Assembly: GCF_014083985.1 (NCBI RefSeq)
Contig: NZ_CP046907.1
Span: 5,218,501 to 5,282,500, forward strand
Length of the DNA: 64,000 bases
Origin: Streptomyces sp. SCUT-3
Lineage (GTDB): Bacteria; Actinomycetota; Actinomycetes; Streptomycetales; Streptomycetaceae
Direction: 5' to 3'
In this document: in pieces, positions 59,174 to 64,000 of the stretch
Layout: the number at the start of each line of letters is the position of its first letter
Position numbering within the stretch: the stretch's first letter is position 1
Notes under the pieces: model-generated
Databases searched by the model: none
Seen by the model: only the letters and a program-made list of their open reading frames with translations
Told to the model about the DNA's origin: nothing
Position numbers and translations under genes: made by a program

Positions 59174-61042
59174 GTGCGACACCACGGGATTCCGGCCGCC
59201 GTGACCGCCGCCGCACTCGTCGCGGCGCTCACGACCGGGTGCGGCGCACAGGAGGACGGCCCCGACGCGGTGGTGCGGGGCTTCCTGGACGCCTGGGCCG
59301 CGGGGGACGAGGCGGCCGCCGCCGGGTTCACCGACGAGCCCGTGCAGGCCCGCGCCCAACTCGCCCGCCTGGAGCGCGAGCTGGACATCACCTCCGCCCG
59401 TTTCGACCCGCAGGAGCCGCAGGGGGACGAGGACGGCCCGACCGCCCTCGTCCCCTTCCGGGCCTCCCTGGGCCTGCGGGGCGCGGGCACCTGGACGTAC
59501 GGCTCCTCGGCCCGGGTGCACAAGGGCGAGGACGGCTGGAGGATCCGCTTCGAGCGCACGCTCCTCCACCCCGGGCTCGGCCCGCGCGACCACCTGGTCC
59601 GCAAGCGGCTGACGCCCCCCAGGGCCGGAGTCCTCGCCGCGGACGGCAGCGACCTGGCCCCCCGGTCCACGGTGTGGGCGGTCAGCATCTGGCCGGCGAA
59701 GCTCACCGACCCGGACCGGGCCTACGCCGCGCTCGGCGACCCCGCGCTCGGCGCCGACATCGACACCGGCGCGCTGCGCAAGAGGGTCGAGGCGGCCGAC
59801 CCCGACCGGTCCGTCCCCGTGGTCACCCTGCGGGACGCGGTCTACCGCTCCGTCCGCGACACCCTCACCGCCGTTCCCGGCCTGCAGTTCCGCGACTCCA
59901 CGAGGCCGCTGGCCGCCGCGGCGCGCCCGCTGGTCGGGTTGGTGCAGCCGGCCACCGCCGAGACGCTGGAGAACGCCGGGCGGCACGCCGCGCCCACCGA
60001 CGAGGTCGGCGCGACCGGCCTGCAGCACCGCTACCAGAAGCAGCTCGCCGGAACCCCTGGCGCCGCCGTCGTCGTGGTGGACGAGGCCACAAAGGAGGCC
60101 GGCAGGACCGTGTACGAGCACCGCCCCCGGGCCGGCGCGGCGGTGCGCACCACGCTCGACCCCGAGGTGCAGAAGGCCGCCGAGGCGGCCCTGTCCGGTT
60201 TCGACGGCAACGCGTCCCTGGTCGCGCTGCGCAGCGCCACCGGCGAGGTCCTGGCGGTGGCCGACACCCCGGCCGACGGCGGGAACCGCGCCCTGACCGG
60301 CCGCTACGCCCCCGGCTCCACCTTCAAGGCGGTCACCGCAGCGGCCCTGCTGGACGCCGGGGTCTCCCCGGACACCGACGCGCCCTGCCCCCGCACCGTC
60401 ACCGTCAACGGCCAGAGGTTCGAGAACCAGGCCGAGTTCGAGCTGCCCACCGGCACGACCTTCCGCGAGGACTTCGCCCACTCCTGCAACACCGGCTTCA
60501 TCGGCATGCGGGACCGGCTTCCGGCCGGGGCCCTGACCGCCGCGGCCGCGAAGTTCGGCATCGGGGGCCCGTGGCAGGTCGGCGCGGCCGGCTTCGACGG
60601 CAGCGTCCCCGAGCCGTCCGGACCCAACGACGAGGCCGCCGCCATGATCGGCCAGGGCCGGGTCGAGGCGAGCCCCCTGGTGATGGCCTCGGTGGCGGCC
60701 ACCGTCGAGTCGGGCCGCTTCCACCAGCCGGTGCTCGTCCCCGCGGCCGTGAAGGAGAAGCACCGCGCGCCCGGGCCGGGCGCAACCGTCGCGAAGCGGC
60801 TGCGCGAGCTGATGCGGGCCGTGGTCACCGACGGCTCCGGCAGGGCGCTGAAGGACCTGCCCGGCGCACCCGCGGCCAAGACCGGCACCGCCGAGTACGG
60901 CGACGCGGACCCGCCGCGCACCCACGCCTGGATCATCGGCTTCCGCGACGGCGTGGCGTTCTCCGTCCTCCTGGAGGACGGCGGGTCCGGCGGCAAGGAC
61001 GCGGGCCCGGTCGCCGCCCGCTTCCTGCGCGCACTCGACTGA
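59174..61042 (+). CDS. MecA-type class B penicillin-binding lipoprotein
   Basis: The 622-residue protein starts at GTG 59174. LTTGCGAQ is a lipobox with Cys23. Residues about 30-140 are an NTF2-like MecA N-terminal domain (VRGFLDAWAAGDEAAAAGFT). A dimerisation domain and the transpeptidase follow: SxxK is Ser382-TFK in YAPGSTFKAVTAAALL, SxN is Ser437-CN in FAHSCNTGF, and KTG is Lys569 in AAKTGTAEYG. It cross-links peptidoglycan outside the membrane. Its lipoprotein anchor instead of a TM helix is unusual for class B enzymes but seen in actinobacteria. Confidence 0.93.
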   Translation: MRHHGIPAAVTAAALVAALTTGCGAQEDGPDAVVRGFLDAWAAGDEAAAAGFTDEPVQARAQLARLERELDITSARFDPQEPQGDEDGPTALVPFRASLGLRGAGTWTYGSSARVHKGEDGWRIRFERTLLHPGLGPRDHLVRKRLTPPRAGVLAADGSDLAPRSTVWAVSIWPAKLTDPDRAYAALGDPALGADIDTGALRKRVEAADPDRSVPVVTLRDAVYRSVRDTLTAVPGLQFRDSTRPLAAAARPLVGLVQPATAETLENAGRHAAPTDEVGATGLQHRYQKQLAGTPGAAVVVVDEATKEAGRTVYEHRPRAGAAVRTTLDPEVQKAAEAALSGFDGNASLVALRSATGEVLAVADTPADGGNRALTGRYAPGSTFKAVTAAALLDAGVSPDTDAPCPRTVTVNGQRFENQAEFELPTGTTFREDFAHSCNTGFIGMRDRLPAGALTAAAAKFGIGGPWQVGAAGFDGSVPEPSGPNDEAAAMIGQGRVEASPLVMASVAATVESGRFHQPVLVPAAVKEKHRAPGPGATVAKRLRELMRAVVTDGSGRALKDLPGAPAAKTGTAEYGDADPPRTHAWIIGFRDGVAFSVLLEDGGSGGKDAGPVAARFLRALD

Positions 61043-61051
61043 CAGCCCGAC

Positions 61052-61090
61052 GGCCCCGGAAGGGGCCGCATCCCGGGACGGCCGTCCCGG
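61052..61090 (+). terminator. Two adjacent hairpins after the PBP gene
   Basis: GGCCCC-GGAA-GGGGCC (61052-61067) and the palindrome CCGGGACGGCCGTCCCGG (61073-61090) follow the stop by 10 bp. The remaining gap to 61328 holds no gene; TAGATT at 61240-61245 may be a -10. Confidence 0.55.
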
Positions 61091-61327
61091 ACGGCCGCCT
61101 CGGGGAACACCCGGGGGACACCCCGGTACGCACCGACGCCCCTTCTCCACCCAGGGGAGTACGCCGGCCCGCCCGCCCTCATCCCCGGGGAGGCGCGGAA
61201 GCGGTACGCGGGCATGACGACCGCTCCCCGCCCGGCTCCTAGATTGGTCCCACGCGGCGGGAGGAACGCTCGTCCCCCGAGGCAGTCCGCCCGCCGCACC
61301 ACGACGAAGGACTGATCGGAGCAGACG

Positions 61328-61531
61328 ATGGGCGGCCGGACGACCGCGGCAGCAGCTCGGAGCACGGGACGGCCGGGGCTCCTCCCCGGCCCCCGGCCCG
61401 GCGGAACCCGCCACCCGCTGGTCGCCGTGGCCATGGCAATGCCCCTCGCGGTGCTGCTGACCGTCGCCTTCGGCGGCTGGGACGCCGTGGTCGTCCAGGC
61501 GTCCTCCGTGGCAGGGCTGCTGGGACGCTGA
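61328..61531 (+). CDS. Small single-helix membrane protein
   Basis: A 67-residue reading from ATG 61328 after GGAG. An Arg/Gly-rich start leads to a hydrophobic helix (PLVAVAMAMPLAVLLTVAFG). No family is recognised. Coding bias and the binding site support it; size and simplicity leave doubt. Confidence 0.55.
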   Translation: MGGRTTAAAARSTGRPGLLPGPRPGGTRHPLVAVAMAMPLAVLLTVAFGGWDAVVVQASSVAGLLGR

Positions 61532-61636
61532 CCGGCGGCCCCTCCTCGGCAACGCCCCCGGCAACGGCCCCGGCAACGGCCTGCGGCGGCCGGCCCCGGC
61601 GTCCGGGAACCGTGGGGACGGCACCCGGCCCCGTGC

Positions 61637-62707
61637 TTGACTGTGCCGGTGGACGGCACCGCCAATAGCAGCACCAGCACCAGCACCAGCAGCGTCGCCG
61701 AGCGCCTGAGCGCCTTCGCCCGGGCGGTGTCGGGGGAGCCCCGGTCGGCCCTGCTCGCCGAGCGTGACGACGGGATCGTCGTCGGCAGCGGGGACGTCGT
61801 CGCCAAGGCCCACGCCGCCGACAGTGACCGCTCCGCCCTGGAGGCACGGCTGGCGGTCGCCGCCCACCCGCTGCTCCACGGCGTCCTGCTGCCCCCGCTG
61901 CCGCCGCCGCGCACGCCGCAAGAACCCGGACCGGCCCCGGCCCCGGCCGTGGCGGTCCCGCCGCCCCGCGAGGGGCGGCCCCCGGCCGTCCCCGCCGCCC
62001 CGGCCGCCCTGCACGACGTCCTGGACGGGCGGCCGGTGACCGTGTGGCCCCGGGGCGTACCGGTCGACCGCGACGACCCCGGGGCCGCGCCGTGGGAGGA
62101 GGCGGCCCGCCTGCTGGCCCGCCTGCACCGCACCCCCGTCGACGCGCTGCCCGGACCCCTGCCGCCGATGCGCGGCCCGGACAAGGTGGCCCGGGCCCTG
62201 CACCGGATGCGCGCGGCCGTGCCACCGACGCCGGCCTCCCGGGCAGTGCTGGCGGCCCACGCCCTGCTGCCCGCCTGGGCCCGCGCACAGGCCGCGCCGC
62301 CCCCGGCGGAGTTCCTGTGCCACGGAGACCTGCACCTCGGACAGCTCGTCAGGCACCCCCGGCCCGGGGGCCGGTGGCTGCTCATCGACGTCGACGACCT
62401 GGGGACAGGGGACCCGGCCTGGGACCTGGCCCGCCCGGCCTCCTGGTACGCCACCGGTCTGCTTGCGCCCGAGGAGTGGGGGCGCTTCCTGCACGCCTAC
62501 CGCCTCGCGGGCGGGCCTGCCGTCCCCGCGGACGGCGACCCGTGGCCGCGCCTGGACGCCCCGGCCCGCGCCCTGACGGTGCAGTCGGCGGCACTGGCGC
62601 TCGCCCGGGCCGCCGACCTCGGCCGGGACCCGGACGAGGTCGAGCAGTGCCTGGTGGACGCCTGCGCCCGGATGGGAACCGCCGCGGCCCCTCCCGATGT
62701 CCTCTAG
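61637..62707 (+). CDS. Aminoglycoside phosphotransferase-fold protein
   Basis: The start is uncertain: TTG 61637, GTG 61643 and GTG 61649 are all possible and none has a clear binding site. An early STSTSTSS stretch comes from an AGCACC microrepeat. The kinase-like fold shows the catalytic loop FLCHGDLHLGQLVR and the metal-binding segment LLIDVDDLGTGDPAWDLARP. The N-lobe is interrupted by a Pro/Ala insertion near residues 85-125. Such APH-fold enzymes phosphorylate small molecules; antibiotic resistance cannot be assumed. Confidence 0.85.
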   Translation: MTVPVDGTANSSTSTSTSSVAERLSAFARAVSGEPRSALLAERDDGIVVGSGDVVAKAHAADSDRSALEARLAVAAHPLLHGVLLPPLPPPRTPQEPGPAPAPAVAVPPPREGRPPAVPAAPAALHDVLDGRPVTVWPRGVPVDRDDPGAAPWEEAARLLARLHRTPVDALPGPLPPMRGPDKVARALHRMRAAVPPTPASRAVLAAHALLPAWARAQAAPPPAEFLCHGDLHLGQLVRHPRPGGRWLLIDVDDLGTGDPAWDLARPASWYATGLLAPEEWGRFLHAYRLAGGPAVPADGDPWPRLDAPARALTVQSAALALARAADLGRDPDEVEQCLVDACARMGTAAAPPDVL

Positions 62708-62746
62708 GGTGACGCCAGCAGGCGACAGAAGGAGTTGAGCACAGCG

Positions 62747-63028
62747 ATGCAGTGCCCCAAGTGCCATGCGCCGATGCACACCTACAACCGGAGCGGCGTG
62801 CAGATCGAGCAGTGCAACGGCTGCCGGGGGATCTTCCTCGACTACGGCGAGCTGGAGGCGCTGACCCGCCTCGAGTCGCAGTGGACGGGCCAGGCCCCGC
62901 CGCCGGCCCCGCAGGCGTACCCGGCCGGCCACGCCGCTCCGCCGCCGCCCGCCTGGGGCGCCCAGCACCACGGCCACCACGGTCACCACGGCCACCGCAG
63001 CTTCGGCCGGATGCTCTTCTCCTCCTGA
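62747..63028 (+). CDS. TFIIB-type zinc-ribbon protein with His-rich tail
   Basis: The 93-residue protein is read from ATG 62747, 13 bases after AAGGAG; a TTG at 62735 is too close to that site. MQCPKCHAPMHTYNRSGVQI and EQCNGCRGIFLDYGELEALT form the zf-TFIIB ribbon (CxxC...CxxC). A Pro/Ala linker and a tail with HHGHHGHHGHRSFGRM follow and may bind metals. It is common in bacteria; function is unknown. Confidence 0.88.
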   Translation: MQCPKCHAPMHTYNRSGVQIEQCNGCRGIFLDYGELEALTRLESQWTGQAPPPAPQAYPAGHAAPPPPAWGAQHHGHHGHHGHRSFGRMLFSS

Positions 63029-63120
63029 ACATCCCGGAACCGGCCCCCGCCCCGACCCGGACCCACCGTGTCGGGCCGGGCCCGGCACGGTCCCGGCCCC
63101 GGACACTGCGACAGCACGAG

Positions 63121-63151
63121 AAAGCCCCCGGCCGGATCGGCCGGGGGCTTT
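63121..63151. terminator. Intrinsic terminator of the tRNA operon
   Basis: Perfect 14-bp arms (AAAGCCCCCGGCCG at 63121-63134, complement at 63138-63151) around GAT, with T/A-runs at the base, four bases beyond the last tRNA. It may also stop transcription of the zinc-ribbon gene. Confidence 0.85.
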
Positions 63152-63154
63152 CGG

Positions 63155-63229
63155 TGGTGGACGATACTGGGATTGAACCAGTGACCTCTTCCGTGTCAGG
63201 GAAGCGCTCTCCCGCTGAGCTAATCGTCC
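63155..63229 (-). tRNA. tRNA-Val(GAC), copy 3 of the array, CCA encoded
   Basis: The anticodon loop CTGACAC carries GAC. Acceptor GGACGAT pairs with ATCGTCC; discriminator A is at 63158 and CCA is encoded at 63157-63155. The T-arm is GGTTCAATCC. It is last in the operon. Confidence 0.95.
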
Positions 63230-63257
63230 GGGAAGGCAGGGCCCGTGAGGACCCGAG

Positions 63258-63329
63258 TGCGCGATACTGGGATTGAACCAGTGACCTCTTCCGTGTCAGG
63301 GAAGCGCTCTCCCGCTGAGCTAATCGCGC
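63258..63329 (-). tRNA. tRNA-Val(GAC), copy 2, variant acceptor stem
   Basis: Identical to the other two copies in D-, anticodon and T-arms, but the acceptor is GCGCGAT/ATCGCGC rather than GGACGAT/ATCGTCC. All seven pairs are kept, so the changes are compensatory. CCA is not encoded. Only four bases separate it from copy 1. Confidence 0.93.
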
Positions 63330-63333
63330 CGAG

Positions 63334-63405
63334 TGGACGATACTGGGATTGAACCAGTGACCTCTTCCGTGTCAGGGAAGCGCTCTCCCGCTGAGCTAAT
63401 CGTCC
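63334..63405 (-). tRNA. tRNA-Val(GAC), copy 1
   Basis: Acceptor GGACGAT/ATCGTCC, anticodon GAC, discriminator A, no encoded CCA. 72 nt. Confidence 0.95.
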
Positions 63406-63430
63406 GTGGAAGCCCCGAGGGACTTCGCAG

Positions 63431-63501
63431 AGGTGGAGACGGGATTTGAACCCGTGTAGACGGCTTTGCAGGCCGTTGCCTCGCCTCTCGGCCACTCCAC
63501 C
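63431..63501 (-). tRNA. tRNA-Cys(GCA)
   Basis: Acceptor GGTGGAG/CTCCACC, anticodon loop with GCA, discriminator U as required by CysRS, T-arm GGGTTCAAATCCC. CCA is not encoded. 71 nt. Confidence 0.95.
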
Positions 63502-63525
63502 ACCGGAGGCCGGGAGCCTCCTTCG

Positions 63526-63598
63526 AGCGGACGACGGGATTCGAACCCGCGACCCTCACCTTGGCAAGGTGATGCTCTACCAACTGAGCCACGTCCGC
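63526..63598 (-). tRNA. tRNA-Gly(GCC)
   Basis: Acceptor GCGGACG/CGTCCGC, anticodon stem-loop CACCTTGCCAAGGTG with GCC, discriminator U, T-arm GGGTTCGAATCCC. First gene of the operon. Confidence 0.95.
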
Positions 63599-63643
63599 GT
63601 GTGTCACTCTCCGGGTCACTTCCGTGCCCCGGCGACGTGTTGA

Positions 63644-63671
63644 ACTCTAGCGGATTCTCGGGCCAGCTCAA
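63644..63671 (-). promoter_or_regulatory. Promoter of the tRNA operon
   Basis: On the minus strand TTGAGC (63671-63666), 16 bp, TAGAGT (63649-63644), about 40 bp before tRNA-Gly: a near-consensus housekeeping promoter. Confidence 0.65.
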
Positions 63672-63731
63672 ATTCCGTTTCCGCAGGGTGCCGGGCGGAC
63701 GCCGCCCGAAGTGCCCGTCCGGCGCCGGTCC

Positions 63732-63743
63732 TACACTCACCAC
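63732..63743 (+). promoter_or_regulatory. -10 element for a likely leaderless transcript
   Basis: TACACT (63732-63737) is followed by six bases and then the GTG of the chorismate-binding gene; no Shine-Dalgarno is present. The -35 region is weak. Confidence 0.4.
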
Positions 63744-64000
63744 GTGTCCCACCTCGCCCCCCTCGCCCGCTTCGGCGGCCGCGTCGCCACCGACCTGCGG
63801 GACGTCACCGACGACCCCGCCGCACTGGAGTCCACCGGCTTCTGGGCGGTCGTCGCCGACTTCGAAGGACGCCTGGTCTGCGCCCGCTTCGGGGACGTGC
63901 GGCCGGCGCCCGTCCCCCCGCCCGGCCGCTGGCGCGGACCCGCCCCGCACGAGTGGATCTCCTCCCTGGACCGCGCCGCCTACACGGCCGGGGTCCGCCG
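63744..64000 (+). CDS. Chorismate-binding protein (PabB-like), 5' part only
   Basis: 85 codons are visible before the window ends. The start MSHLAPLARFGGRVATDLRD, then STGFWAVVADFEGRLVCARF and WISSLDRAAYTAGVRR, resembles the N-terminus of actinobacterial aminodeoxychorismate synthase component I; the SSLDRAAYTAGVRR segment is where these enzymes enter the chorismate-binding domain. It would make 4-amino-4-deoxychorismate for folate. The catalytic part lies outside the window. Confidence 0.7.
   Translation, partial: MSHLAPLARFGGRVATDLRDVTDDPAALESTGFWAVVADFEGRLVCARFGDVRPAPVPPPGRWRGPAPHEWISSLDRAAYTAGVR

Noticed and set aside
59003-63106. Minus-strand open frame of about 1370 codons opposite the PBP and APH-like genes
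   Set aside because: Low-complexity translation and no start signal; the plus-strand genes carry full catalytic motifs.

Overview
The window is chromosomal DNA from a high-GC actinomycete, very probably a Streptomyces or close relative. Coding regions show strong third-position G/C bias, many GTG/TTG starts, overlapping stop/start codons and long GC-rich hairpins without U-tracts at gene ends. The gene set also fits: infC-rpmI-rplT, pheST, argCJBDR, metNIQ, a bluB-cobT fusion, and an orphan PASTA-less Ser/Thr kinase.

Layout. 1-4.8 kb: a partial PLP enzyme, a Pro/Ala-rich one-TM protein translationally coupled to a mycosin-type subtilase, an SseB-like protein and a DUF1844 protein. 4.8-12.7 kb: the translation block infC (AUC start, with a leader containing an attenuator-like hairpin), rpmI, rplT, a SpoU/TrmH rRNA methyltransferase, a PAS histidine kinase and pheST, closed by a perfect 21-bp-arm hairpin. 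12.8-14.0 kb: a membrane PP2C/SpoIIE phosphatase.

About 14.0-27.0 kb is an accessory island with visibly lower GC and less biased codon use. Its left edge holds a broken HAD-hydrolase fragment. Next comes a four-gene, tightly coupled operon: a MORC-like GHKL ATPase, a Z1-domain superfamily II helicase/ATPase, a PD-(D/E)XK nuclease-like protein (DUF4420 type) and an AIPR protein. A convergent C5-cytosine methyltransferase follows, carrying a C-terminal endonuclease III-like domain with a C-x6-C-x2-C-x5-C iron-sulfur loop. This is the layout of a predicted MORC/Z1 restriction-modification-like defence system, and it is the most interesting part of the window. The right edge holds an IS1182-like element with perfect 30-bp terminal inverted repeats but a twice-frameshifted transposase, a second transposase remnant and a small unknown gene.

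27-41 kb returns to core genes: 3-hydroxybutyryl-CoA dehydrogenase, a Tat-exported DUF187-type glycoside hydrolase, DUF1918, the argCJBDR operon with an ArgR-box-like promoter, argH, a PlsC acyltransferase, a glycerophosphodiesterase, a tiny sigma-region-4-like protein, a GNAT enzyme and two membrane proteins. 42-45.5 kb: metNIQ, preceded by an apparently leaderless 32-codon ORF whose last 12 residues hold five cysteines, a likely translational attenuator. 45.5-55.6 kb: a methyltransferase, a GNAT enzyme, and cobalamin/siroheme genes (cbiET, a 1428-residue disordered-BluB-CobT fusion, a CysG-like enzyme), then a second SpoU methyltransferase. 55.6-64 kb: an Rrf2 regulator divergent from an NmrA-like reductase, a DUF1059 protein, the Ser/Thr kinase, a MecA-type lipoprotein PBP, an APH-like protein, a TFIIB-type zinc-ribbon protein, a minus-strand tRNA operon (Gly, Cys, three Val) and the start of a chorismate-binding (PabB-like) gene.

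All functions are inferred from reading sequence and known family motifs; no database search was run.
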